Of a stretch of DNA of 64,000 nt, positions 35,401 to 46,304 are shown in pieces. The notes below the pieces were generated by a model that did not search any database, was not told the origin of the DNA, and saw only the letters and a program-made list of their open reading frames with translations. Position 1 is the first letter of the stretch. Every line of letters starts with the position of its first letter. A program made the translations under genes and the position numbers. The DNA is taken from assembly GCA_036245805.1 (NCBI GenBank), contig BTRK01000005.1, positions 41,527,216-41,591,215 on the forward strand, written 5' to 3'. Source of the stretch: Pristionchus mayeri. Lineage: Eukaryota > Nematoda > Chromadorea > Rhabditida > Neodiplogasteridae.

Positions 35401-35481
35401 CAAATACTCCTTCATACGACATCGAATGGATCAGTACTTACCCTGTACTTGGCCTGTATTGCTGCTTTCATGTTTGCCTGA
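32408..35481 (+). CDS. Unrecognised secreted protein with GPI-anchor-like C-terminus
   Basis: Exon-like blocks: about 32411-32502 (SFMWMRDPVGGFIPNSHIIY), about 32775-32954 (NTPVCIPQYDSNMVVAVKGH), about 33060-33152 (SGDIKIYAAGFDAITSEEFY, then QCTTV), about 33262-33350 (KLTIFGPIITVHFAAQGEHN), about 34752-34890 (YEYVAPEETVQFRVNRNV), about 34980-35084 (FSFYNSEDQPDAFTKHFDND) and 35274-35481. The last exon has a Thr/Pro-rich stalk (TPETAPEPTTTTPPATS) followed by a hydrophobic end (VLTLYLACIAAFMFA), as in GPI-anchored surface proteins. The tone resembles nematode CUB-like secreted proteins, but I cannot assign a family. Exons at 26806-27390 could belong to it, which would place the transposon in an intron. 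The 33.4-34.7 kb interval has no clear exon. Confidence 0.45.
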
Positions 35482-36324
35482 TAACGGCATTTGTCGTTGT
35501 AAATCTTTGTTGTTGAGTTGTAAATCTTCGAAAACAGAAATTTGGAGAGTTTCAGATTTTTTATTGGCACAAATATAACAGCAATACGTGAGACAGACGA
35601 AGTCCCGAGTATCTACGGAAACATCATTCACATCTTTACATTGCGTATATTTTCGACAGTTTCTATAATAACACATTTCGAAAATATATGCATGATTCAA
35701 GGAAGTGATTAGTCACGCAGTGTTTACAATTTTATGGTCGAGAGTTGGAGATGTAGAGAGGTGAGGATCTGTTGGTCTTCTGTTATCAATGAGTATATTC
35801 CTAAAAACTTCAGGATTCAAATGCTCGCTATATGAAAGAAATAATGATTTTGTTATATCTGAGCAACGAGATAACAAGATAAATTATTTATTTATAAATG
35901 AACCTCAGCGTTCACGTTATTTTTCAACGGGAAAACAAACACATTTGCTTATTTTATTGAACAAAATACGCTTATTTGATATGGAATTCAAATGATCAGC
36001 TTTTGTAAATATTCGTTGTAAGTTTTCACTTGGTGACACAAAGCATCCCTAAACATTCTGGAAGACGTCAGCGATCTCCTCTATAATGAGTCATCTTCAC
36101 GGTAAGGCGTGAGGCAAATGCATAGTGATTTCCTAGTGCGTCTTATGGTGAGGCATCACATTACTGAACACTCCTATCCCAGATTCCTTGCAAACACCTA
36201 TTGCGATTTGCAAACATGCACAAAATGCGCAGGATCGAAAACCTGATGTTTGCATGCAAACACGACTGGAGACTGTTCGCATTCATGTTGAGTGGGTTGA
36301 CGCATTTCCTTGAACAATTTTATA

Positions 36325-37002
36325 GGTTCGAGTATTCCCGAAAAGGTCGAGAAAGCAAACATTGCAGTACCAAACTTCTCACTGCTCCGAACCCAGAATG
36401 GTGAGAAGAATGTTTCTGTCATCTTGCTTCTTCAGGTTCGATTTTTTAAAAGATTAGTTTCATCAAGAAATAACTGCAGGTGTCGCTCAGTGCAAGCTAT
36501 GCCACGGAAGACTATGCCGGAGACATATTGTTTCTAGCGCCTGAAATTCCATATACTCATGTCCGCGCATACTTGGTCAAGAACCGCCCACTTTCGGAGA
36601 TGGGCGACGACGTCTCAGGCAGGGAGATCAACAAGTACCACGACAAGTGGAATGCTATCACAGTACGCATTATGCTCTTAAAAGGCAAAATACATCGAGT
36701 TATGGTAGATTAATTGTATTTGCTTGATTCCTCTGGAATCGCGAGAGGTGCATTGACCGAGAGTTTATTGGGGAAGGGGGGGAGAGTCAAAGAGAGTTTC
36801 TTGGGGGGGGGGGGGGAGTCTTGGGGGTCAGTCAAAGTATATAATTGCTTTCACAGAAGATGCAAGTTACTGCATACACAAACTGCACCGTCACCGTCCA
36901 GCAGACGAACGGATACTCGCTCACAGTGACAACTGGACCGATGATGCGTAATGTCGCTCTCATTACGTTGAACTCCACGCTATCAATTTGGTTCAAAGAC
37001 GT
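36325..37002 (+). CDS. Partial gene for an extracellular beta-rich protein
   Basis: Three exons: about 36328-36400 (GSSIPEKVEKANIAVPNFSL, then GTGAGA), 36480-36663 (VSLSASYATEDYAGDILFLA through REINKYHDKWNAIT, then GTACGC) and 36857-37002 (MQVTAYTNCTVTVQQTNGYS through TLNSTLSIWFKD, then GTAATC). The last has a Cys and alternating Thr/Val typical of a beta-sandwich. A distant similarity to the N-terminal part of IgGFc-binding-type nematode proteins is possible but unproven. No start codon or signal peptide and no downstream exons were found before the minus-strand receptor, so this is a fragment. The second intron holds G-rich runs. Confidence 0.45.
36768..36830 (+). repeat. G-run cluster in an intron
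   Basis: Three runs of 5-15 G separated by GAGAGTCAAAGAGAGTTTCTT-like sequence. These could form a G-quadruplex or be the remnant of a G-run foldback element. No matching C-run arm is nearby. Confidence 0.5.
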
Positions 37003-37329
37003 AATCGCGCATTGCTGAGTGCAGCTAATATGCCCGATTTCCGTTGACCAATCATCCGTTGATAAACTAATTCAATACATTTTTATCTATCATCTCCTGA
37101 TAGTATTTTTTCATCGATATAAATGGGTCCATTCAAGTGAGTGTTATTGGCCTGAATATGCATATTATACAATAGTTACAAGTATATGGCGATACCAAGC
37201 AGCGGCGGGATTTGCAACCTTGTTTGCAGATTGGATTCTGAGCTTCTGTAGTATGTATCTGAGAATTCCAGTTACTGTGACTATACCATTGATGTGGATA
37301 TGATCGAAAAAACACTTACTCTCTGTATG

Positions 37330-39103
37330 GCGTGACATAGAAAATGTTCACTAGAGGCGATATGACCAGAACTGAACAGTTGATCTGAAAAATATGATAT
37401 TCATTTTGAATAATTGTGCATAATTTTATGTAGGCATCAGGTTCGATACATAGTATAGCCGTCAAAAATGTTTCTTGCATTAATAGTTTTATTTTCAATC
37501 TGAAAATAGTGTAAAAGTAAACAATCTTACTGCTGGCTGCAAATAATCGAGGAAAGGATATCGTAGAATTTCGAAAATCGAAAGAAACAAAATTCCGGAG
37601 CCCAATGACGCGAGGAAACTTATAATTAGTTGGATAAGAAGCGCCTGAAATGGTAGTCAAAACAATGTTCACTCGATTCACAATTTGATAAAGTGATATT
37701 ATTTTGATTAATTTGAACAAAGAAATTCAAAATAGTTAAATGAAGTTGTCCGTGATGATACCTTGACTACCATTCTGTGAACCGCAAGATTGCCTGAGCT
37801 CAAGCCGAACTGAATACATTTGTTAAGCGATTCATCCTATCAATTCCTCCTCCCCTCTCATTTCATTCACTATGTATTATCACATACTCCACTTGATGAA
37901 TATTCTTGGTCATGTGTGATAAATGAAATATTCAACCTGGTTGTTGTTGAGGTAGGAGAATATGCGTCTTTGCATGAAGATACAGCACGCGAAAACAATC
38001 GGAGAAGCAGATGCAAAGTAGAGAAGAGTGAGTAGTGTGTGCAGTCGCTTTCTTATCTCCAGAACACCTACGCCAAACGATACCCAATTAAATTAGCGAA
38101 TGAATCGCAAGAGCAAATGCCGACATAGTTATATAAATCTTTAAGATAGAAAAACATATCAAAACATGTAGACTAACATGAAATATGGCGCACTAGTAAG
38201 CGTTATACATGAGTAAGAATGGATCAACAATACTTGTTGCGAAACTATTCCAAATTCATATGCAACGCAACGAACCGATGGTCATTTTTGAGAGATCCAT
38301 TGGGAGCCCGCTGACGTTCTTCGAAACGACATGATTGATATCAGTATGAGTGAACTCCAAGAATAATGATAAAACAATGAGCAAATTCAATCCGTTTACA
38401 CACACCAAAGTTATGGTGATAGCCTGGAATGGTTTATTCACGTAACAATGATTTTTAGATAATCTCTCGATCGAACGACGATATAGATGACGAGACGGTG
38501 ACCTGAATTTGCAACTGGTTAATACATACCCTTTTGCTGATTTTTCCATGTAATAGAACGCACAATCGCACAGCGAAAGACGCACACAACACGAAATGTG
38601 ATAGTAACAGCGAGTAAATTAATAAACCTGAGAATGATATTGAACCGAATAAATTGACTATATCATTCAACTGAAACAAGCCCAGCATAGAGGCGCTCCA
38701 ATCATAGTACATGGACCGTAGAAGATTAGAATGAACTCGGATAAGCTTGTTATTTGCCTAAATTGGGTTTTGAAATTGTATCTCTTATTTATGTGTGCTA
38801 TTTCGCTGGCTAGATGGGTGAGAGATCATTCAGAATGAAGTCTAGATTAAACATGATTAAACAAGCCTGGGAATCGTCAAAATACACGCAGAGGTAGTGA
38901 TAATTTCAATTATAGCTGAATTAGCCAGTAGAGCTGCATATTTTTCAAGGTCCTTCGGAGTGCTAGATCAACAATATTTGTAATGCCTGAAAAAACGATA
39001 CGCACCTTTTCCATATTGCGATGAGAAGAATCAAATTGAAGGTTAACCCGGTGATACCAATTGTGGGAAAGAAAACGAGTGGGATTATTTCCGAAGTTAC
39101 CAT
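37330..39103 (-). CDS. Nematode seven-transmembrane chemoreceptor, Str-superfamily
   Basis: Minus-strand exons from ATG 39103: 39103 to about 39006 (IIPLVFFPTIGITGLTFNLI), about 38966-38874 (TPKDLEKYAALLANSAIIEI, the usual helix-1/2 junction), about 38690-38545 (LLSHFVLCASFAVRLCVLLH), about 38503-38425 (RRSIERLSKNHCYVNKPFQ), about 38424-38290 (LVCVNGLNLLIVLSLFLEF), about 37636-37525 (ALLIQLIISFLASLGSGILF) and 37389 to about 37327 (SVLVISPLVNIFYVTPYRE). The TPK...LLN, ALLIQ and SP-x-PYR landmarks place it in the Str superfamily of presumed odorant receptors. The end is uncertain: the last exon ends in GTAAGT and the terminal exon was not found. Two differently spaced exons in the middle are also provisional. 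Confidence 0.62.
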
Positions 39104-40134
39104 CAGGAAATTGACGAGAAGCTGAAGTAATGCGTTTGGATAATCAATTCAAGCAATCAAATGATATTCTTCCTGATATCTCTATAGTAAACTTTCAAGA
39201 GAAACTAATGAACAAGTGTATTTTTGCAGTAACCGAACGGAAATTGCGAACAACATGAATATATGTAAAAGTAATTTCCCAAAAACTCATTACCTCATTT
39301 TGAACGTTTTCTCCAGATCAGATCTATGAGTACAGTCGAACTGCTAATCATTACACCTATTTAAATAGCACTCATTTCACCTGAACGTAAAGGCAACTCG
39401 AGACACCAACACCTGCCACAGTAGATTACAATTTTTTGTCTGACTCTCTTCGTTTATTGTGTTTCCTCGCCGGTTAGAATGAACGAGAGAGAGATAGGAG
39501 AGTGGAGAAATGAAAATATCAGAGAGAGATCAAAGGTTCTCGAACAGATCTTAGAAATGAAACTATGATGAGACGTGGTGGAGTTTGGCCGCTCCCAAAT
39601 TCAAGAAAATAAACAATTGTTACAGACGTTCCATCGAGATTTTCAACATCTTCGAGAACGATAACGGTCTCGAAAGGTAATTATCGAGCGTTCAGCGAAG
39701 AATGAAAAACACGTGTTTAATAATCATTTAGCGTAAAAGTAAATGCCGAGAGCAAATCGAAGTGCCCCAGTTATGTACGGATGACCAAGAATAAATCAAT
39801 TATTCACTTTTCATGCTTTCTCGAAGGGCAAATATAATGAGTTAAATTAGTTATCATCCAGCCATAGACGATCGTCTGCAATGCTCCCGGCATAGATATC
39901 ACCGTCTTCTTGCATGGAAGAAGCGCGCAATAAGGAGGTAGCATAGTGATGTTGATAATCGGAGAAGCGAGAACGGTACATGATACAATTCTGAATTCTC
40001 CTGCTGGAACGAGAAGAAAGAACAGTACTGAGCGTCCATACGTTCATAACACAAGATGAAAATGCAAACTGCTGCAAATTGTATTTGCGACTTTGGTCAT
40101 TTTTCATTGAAATTATTAAAATTGTAACACGTTC

Positions 40135-41100
40135 TTCCTGTTCTCTGTATCAAATGTATTCAAGCATCAGGTCACGGGCCTGTTGAATCATGCAATCGTT
40201 CCACTTATCGGGGTATCATCTGCTTTTGTCGGCCCAGTTAACTCCCAAGTGGCGCACAAGTTCGTCTCGCCACCTCATTTTGGGCCTTCCGATCGGTCTT
40301 TCTCTGTCCCAAAGTGTCCATTGAGCTAATCGCTGCGTCCATCTTTCATCATTAAACACAGCTATCCTTCTCGCCCATTTCCATTTCCTCTGCATTGCTC
40401 TTACTCGAACATCTTGAAGGAGCACTTTGTTTGAGAGCCAGTCATTGGTTTTTCTGTCCATCCTCGTTACGTTTGCCATTTTTCTCATCATCGAGCGTTG
40501 AGCTACTATCAACCTTGATCTTATTTTCTTCGTAGTGCTCCATACTTCACAGCCCTACAAGAGCGCAGGTTCAATACACATTCGATAGACTCTTGCTTTT
40601 AGTCCCATTGCAACGTGTTTGTTTGTAAGAAAATCGTGAAAACGGTTAAACGCTTTCGAACCGCTTCCGATCCTCCTGTTGATTTCTAGCAGAAGAATAT
40701 TGTCGAATGATAAGCGGACGCCAAGGTAAATGAAACTATTCACATAAATCAATTGATCTTGATCTATGAACAATGGCGTTTGATTTATATTTGACATAGC
40801 GACAGTTTTCTTCTTATTGATCGTTAATCCGACTTTTGCACTTTCCTTCACTAGTTCATCCAGCATTCGCGATATTTCTTTTGGGTTGTGGGAAATTAAA
40901 ACAATATCGTCTGCATACCGTAAGTGGTTCATTTTCTTTCCATCTATGCTGGTTCCAAAATTCGCCCAGTCAAGCTCACGGAAGAGACTCTCCAATACAC
41001 AATTGAATAAGTGTGGGGATAGGGGGTCTCCTTGACGGACACCTCTGCCCACTTCGATTGGAACTTTGCTTCTTCCTACTTTATTCCTCTGTATGCGATA
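40135..41100 (-). mobile_element. 5'-truncated RTE-like non-LTR retrotransposon (reverse transcriptase fragment)
   Basis: The minus-strand frame begins at about 41095 (RNKVGRSKVPIEVGRGVRQG) and continues with GDPLSPHLFNCVLESLFREL, then LRYADDIVLISHN, the YADD catalytic box of a reverse transcriptase. Then come a thumb region (YLGVRLSFDN), a gap of a few codons with a stop near 40555, and a C-terminal GRPKMRWRDELVRHLG block typical of RTE-clade elements and their domesticated-looking relatives. A TGA follows ADKSR, and the same frame remains open for about 25 more codons. The endonuclease and fingers are missing. It sits between two receptor genes and has no visible target duplication. Confidence 0.8.
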
Positions 41101-41329
41101 TATAATTTATGCCTGGGATTTTGACAAGCGGAACTGAAATATCATAAATCTCAAGTGGAAATATTACATTTGTCACGTGGTATGCACTCTTATTTTCCCA
41201 CTTCGGCTAGTACTTCTTGACAAATTCTCGTAATACAACTTGATGTGCAGAAAGGACGCGCATTACGATATTTGGCCATTATCATATTTTGCTGATATTT
41301 CGCTACCATCGGAACGTGTTTTATATCAT

Positions 41330-43443
41330 AACAATGCACAACTTCTTCAATACTCATCCCATCCTGCCGATTTTCTCCATTTTCGTCAATATTACTTCGC
41401 TATTTCCAGTTAATTTTCTAATTACACTGGTTCAGAAGGCGTCATTCCACTGTATCTACAGGTTGGGGGTTTTTCTCTTGCAGTTGGAATTGGAATTATA
41501 AATTATCATGATAGACAATCAGATATTTCTTTTCACAGTTTGGAAGCTTGATACGGCATTAGTATGGATCAAATACGATGCAATATAGAATATATAAGGT
41601 ACCTCTTTAATGCCTGGCTCGGCGGTTACTTTGCGCTTTTCTCGGCAAATATTTGCATTTCGTGCTTAGCCTTGGCAGGAAGGCAAGGCTTCCTACCACA
41701 ATCGATAAGGAGTTCGCGTAAGGCATTCATGCGAACTTTCGTGTTTTGATGTTCTTATTCAACGGGAATGGATGATTAAAAGGATACATTAAATAATAGT
41801 GATATGTTCAGCGTATCGAGAAATATTTTACGGTCTTTGCGCGTCTTCTTCGCTCTACTGTTCGATCTCCGAGGTTTGTAATTTTTTTTATTTGCCTCAC
41901 CGTGCACTAGATAAACAATAACAAAGACAATTCAATCAAAAACAATTTCCTAGTTTTACTCATACAACGTAAGCTCATATGAAGACGAATGTTTTTTTTC
42001 GCTTTCGAATATCCATTACCACAATCATTGTATGCTTTACTGTATGAATACATTGTTTCCTAGATCGCGCTAGCCGTAGAACGGATATACTCGACAACGC
42101 ATCCGGAGGAGTATCACAAAATGCCGCTGGCCAAATGTACACTCGTCATTTGGACTATCTTCTTGGTGAGGCTTTCTATTTGTTATCTCCGATTTCAAAT
42201 AATTGTGTTCGGTGTAAAGTTTCTAGTGGTGTAATCTAATTGTTTTCAGATTGCGTTCAGTTTATTGATCGGGCGACTCGAGTTCCAATGTCAGCCTAAA
42301 CGATTATTGCATTTATGTATATATATTAATGTTGATGACACTCTTTTGCCTTCGAAATGAACTATGCCATAGCCAACGTCTGGAAGTGTATTCAAAAAAT
42401 ATTTCTGTTTCAAATCATAAGAAAATACGAGAAATGAGAACTATTTCTGAAAACTGACACATGATCTACAGCGCCTTATTTTCAGACAATTTGGTTTCTG
42501 CCGGTGGAATTTCTGCCGGTGGAGTGTCATTCTTTGTGATATTATGACTGTTACGGTGAAATCTTTATTTATTTCACGAACATTTGAAAACATTCAGACG
42601 AACACAATGTCATTGAAATTCAACAGAATGAGATACAACGCGGAAATAGACAATTTGAATGCCAAGTATCAGGTTGTGTATTTGTCAAAAAAAAGAAATA
42701 GCAAATATAATGCAGGTAAAGGAAGCGTTTCAACTCGCATTAGCTATGCAGCCTGTGTACATTGTAATTTTTTGCGTGAAGGTACGAAATTTTTCACAAA
42801 TTTTCGAAAATATGCAAATGTAATTTCAGTGTTTTATCGTCAGTTTCTCAATGGTATGTCTACAAATGGAGAACGCATACTTCATAGGCTACAATGAGGC
42901 CCTGTACACAACTGTTGGTTGTATTTTGATTCATAGCAAATAAAAAAATTAAACAAGAGGTGTAGCACTACAATCAGTGTATTGTGGTGCTAAAGATACA
43001 AAATTATACAAGAACCATCATCAGGTCTCTGCTCTCAACGCTTCCATTGTTTCCATAATGCTGATCAAGAAGCATCCTCAGCTTAAAAAGCACGCTCGAC
43101 TGTTCTTGTGAGTTTTCTAGAGCCGTTTTCTAGGCAAGAAATGGCATCACTCATTCTGCGTGCTCGTTCATTTATCAGACTAGCGACGGCACTAGGTCGG
43201 ATGAGAACTATGACGTCATGCCGCATTTTATGCATCAAAGGCGGCATGATGTCATAGTTCTCATCCGACCTAGTGCCCTAGCGAGATCGCAAGCAGAACG
43301 GACATGCGATTTCTTGCTAAGCTACCTATATCTTAATAATAACACTTTCAGGGGTATTCCCAATGCCATTGAACCTCGACAGCAAAATTACTCGCATTTC
43401 ACCCAAGATCACTTCAAATCGCTGGAGACCTATTGGAACTGAA
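41330..43443 (+). CDS. Nematode seven-transmembrane receptor, Sra superfamily (Sre/Srb-like)
   Basis: Exon-like blocks: about 41335-41461 (ILPIFSIFVNITSLFPVNFL), about 41590-41700 (YLFNAWLGGYFALFSANICI), 42064-42163 (IALAVERIYSTTHPEEYHKM), about 42617-42675 (RMRYNAEIDNLNAKYQ), 42717-42781 (VKEAFQLALAMQPVYIVIFC), about 43024-43107 (VSALNASIVSIMLIKKHPQL) and 43351-43443 (a 30-residue tail ending RWRPIGTE and TGA). The ALAVERIYST helix-3 boundary and the AKYQVKEAF junction before helix 6 are landmarks of the Sre/Srb/Sra group, presumed chemoreceptors in ciliated neurons. Junctions of the last four exons fit GT-AG in phase. The first two blocks are less certain, and no clear start codon was found. 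Confidence 0.58.
43188..43277. mobile_element. hAT-type palindromic MITE (GGCACTAGG family), copy 2
   Basis: Near-perfect palindrome starting GGCACTAGGTCGGATGAGAA with TGACGTCA in each arm and a TTTGATGCATCAAA-like centre. Flanks CTAGCGAC and CTAGCGAG fit an 8-bp target duplication with one change. It lies in the last intron of the Sre/Srb-like receptor. Confidence 0.82.
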
Positions 43444-43449
43444 TAGAGA

Positions 43450-45650
43450 ACCACTTAAAATTGTAGATTTTGAACATCGCGTATTGAATATTATTGGAAC
43501 ACGCACTTCATTGCTTGAATTATGTACTTTTCGGGAAATTATGTGCGAAATGACGAAACCGTGACCTGAAATTAGAACTCACGTAAGCAGTTCGTGCGAT
43601 CGTCCAGTGTGACGGGCTTACGATGTTTTTGCTCGAGCAGAATACTAGGAAATTGACTCCAAATGATATTAAAATCACTTAGTTATACACACTGCTTTAC
43701 TCTTTGCTGTGTCGGATTGTTGATTGAAAGTGAAAGTTGCAGTCCCTAAAATAATCGACAATAATAGATGAAAATTCAAAATCATCGTTAAACCTGCTCC
43801 CGTCTTTAAAATATCCTGACAAAATGCGCCCGCGGTGATCAGCATGCATGACTGAGTTTTTTCATTAGTTATTTTCATTAGTGATTCACTACAGTTGGCC
43901 TGTTTCCCGTGGTCATCTATGAAGATATGGAAATAAATATTAGCGAACACATGCAAAAGTCATTGCATGTTGTTGAAATTATCGGAGATCGGTAAAATTA
44001 AGGTGCTCGCAATAACTTGTCCGTCCCTCTTTATTGTGCTCGGGACAATATCGTTGTTTTGTTTTCTTCACTGGAAGATCACCTGACACTGTTCATGGCA
44101 TTTTATGGCCCAATGTTTCGTTGAACACGCATGAGGGGGAGATCAGTAGAACTGTTAAGGGAAGACAAGAACTCCTTCGCCTCCGCACTTTACTTTTTGC
44201 ATCTTTCCCTGTTTTTCTCTAGCAGCGCTAAAGCATTCAAAGAACAACCTTTCGACGCTCATTTCTTTCACTTTCCCTGATTAATCATGCGATAGGGAGA
44301 AGATCCCGAACGTTGCCCTTTCCAGACACCTCTCGCTCGCAAACAAGACGTGGCACTGCTGCATTATTCGTTGCGCAATCCACGATTTCGATACCCGCCG
44401 ATGCTTCCCCCCCCCTTCGGACTCGGTAGATTGGCCACTGGGTCGACGAAGGTAATGTGAGGTCGGGCCTGAAAATCGAGCTCGACGACCATTAACTGCA
44501 TATTTAACCGCTATCCACGCGTAGCACCACTCATATTTCACAACGGAGATAAGCACCGCCACTAGTCGACCTTGAACTGTTCTCTACCTCCTCTCTACGC
44601 GCAACTTTTTGAGCTTCCCTGCTTGCAAAGTTGGCTTTAAAGAGTTTTTACATAATTTTGATCTTTTCTCCTCTTCTTCTTTATCTCTAAAGAGTTTCTA
44701 CGTGCAGCGTATGCGCGTGTTCCAATGATTTCGGTAACCGATGCAGTTTCTAGGAATTTTGCAGCGAATTAAAGGGCGGTTCCGAGAATTTTAGCGGGAC
44801 TGAAGTCAACTCTTAGCCGATCCATTCCACTCGACTACTAGGAACCCTCTTCGTTTTCTCCCTCTCTCTATCTCTCTCTCCCTCTCTCTCTCACCCTCTC
44901 CCTCTCCCTCTCCCTATCTCTCTGTGTATCCTTCCTCCGTAAATACCGAGCGCGTGAGATATGAATCAGATGCACGCGTGGCTTACGTTAAGATCTCATG
45001 AAAACAAGTCACATGGCATGACGCATGTGTTGGTATCACAAGAAGGTACTAATAGAGCTATCAGAAGAGAATCGTAATCCAAGCATTTCCTCCTCCTCTT
45101 TTCCCTCCCTATTCTCTCTATCTCTCTCTCTCTCTCTCTCTCCTCTATAAAAGCTGGAACTAGTGAGCAAGTTCGTATCTAGTGAGAAATCATCTCATTA
45201 ATGTGTCAGTTCAGAGTGCGATTACACGTGTTATGTGCCCTCCTCACAATGCCTGATCTCTCCCCATATCTCTCAATTCCTTATACCACCTCGTGCATCA
45301 CCACGGTCGATCGGATTAAAACTACCTGGCCATGGGGCGGAAGTAGATTTAGCCTATCACGAACAGCGATAGTGAACGGATACGGAAGTAGGGAAAGATG
45401 AGGGGAGAAAATCTTAAGCACTATGCCTTGACTTATTTTGTGTGGCCCCACATTTATATCGATCACGAATATTGATTTTTTATCACACTATGAAATGGAC
45501 AGGTTCAGATATCATCAAGGGTCAGGGTCTGGGGCTGCTGAATGATATGGGCTCCAAGAATCTTGGATGTTCATCTGCACTCCCTTTACTGTCCCTCTTA
45601 TAAGTCACAATCTTAAGGACGTATCAATACACCCTCATCCAGCACAGAAT
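43450..45650. other. No supported gene; pyrimidine-rich microsatellites
   Basis: No exon chain was recognised. (CT)n-type runs with interruptions lie at about 44858-44930 and 45105-45145. Single short hydrophobic frames on the minus strand near 43.8 kb were not supported by splice sites or homology. Confidence 0.5.
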
Positions 45651-45661
45651 ACCCTATTCAT

Positions 45662-45957
45662 TAGTGATGTTATTCGCGAGCGCTCGTCGCTCGAGCGATT
45701 AATTATTGACGAGCGCTCGAGCGCCGATCGCTCGAGCGAGAGCGGCGCTCGAGAAATTGATTTTTGGCGTGCGCTCGAGTGATTTTGCCCTTATTTCTTG
45801 AATGTGCATTGAACCGCTCGAATTCATCGCTCGAGCGCCGCTCTCGTTCGAGCGAGTCCCGGAAATGATCGCTCGATCGATTGGCGCTCGAGCGCTCGTA
45901 GAAATTAACCGCTCGAGCGGCGAGCGCTCGCGAGCAACGCTCGAGCGAACAACACTA
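45662..45957. mobile_element. CpG-rich palindromic hAT-type MITE with repeated CGCTCGAGCG units
   Basis: Ends are TAGTGATGTTATTCGC and, inverted, TAGTGTTGTTCGCTCG, flanked on both sides by CTATTCAT (45654-45661 and 45958-45965), an exact 8-bp duplication. Inside, some 15 overlapping units of GAGCGCTCGAGCG type are spread over both arms, so the whole is an imperfect palindrome made of smaller palindromes. TAGTG ends and the 8-bp duplication are typical of hAT elements. It is about 30 bp upstream of the conserved 5' flank of the DM gene. Confidence 0.85.
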
Positions 45958-45989
45958 CTATTCATCGTAGATCAGGAACAATTCGGCAG

Positions 45990-46304
45990 GATGCAAATGA
46001 CCTTATCATCCTCATCTATGTTTTGTCTTGTGTGCGTGCGTGCCACTTTCACCTTTCCGTCTCCATTCATTTCCTCTCCCTCTCCGCTCCTCCAATCCGA
46101 ATGATTATGTACCGCCTTGGGCGATCTATAATCTACTCCCTCCCTTCGCCTCAACCCGGCCAAACTCTCGCGTGCTTTAGTCAACGTTTCCACTTGTCAT
46201 CCAATTCAACGAACCCATCCTCCGCTCTCATTCTTGTACACTCATTTCACCACTTGAGTGTTGACAATCGGTCATTAGTCTCTCCACTCAATCGATAATT
46301 GCAG
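45990..46304 (+). promoter_or_regulatory. Conserved 5' flank of DM gene copy 1
   Basis: The sequence is recognisably conserved with the 5' flank of copy 2 (about 54405-54091, minus strand). Shared blocks include ATGCAAATG at 45991, CTCTCGCGTG then TTTAGTCAACG and TTCCAC near 46165-46192 (CTCTTGCGTG, TTTAGTCAACG in copy 2), and TCAATCGATAA just before the ATG. ATGCAAAT is the POU-protein octamer. TTGCAG lies directly before the ATG, which fits a spliced-leader or 5'-exon acceptor. Confidence 0.6.

Noticed and set aside
43675..43956. Minus-strand 93-residue hydrophobic frame as a receptor exon
   Set aside because: No family landmarks or in-phase neighbours.
45662..45957. Spaced CGCTCGAGCG repeats as a CRISPR-like array or operator cluster
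   Set aside because: Units overlap, are unequally spaced, and the block is bounded by hAT-type ends with a target duplication. The organism is a nematode.
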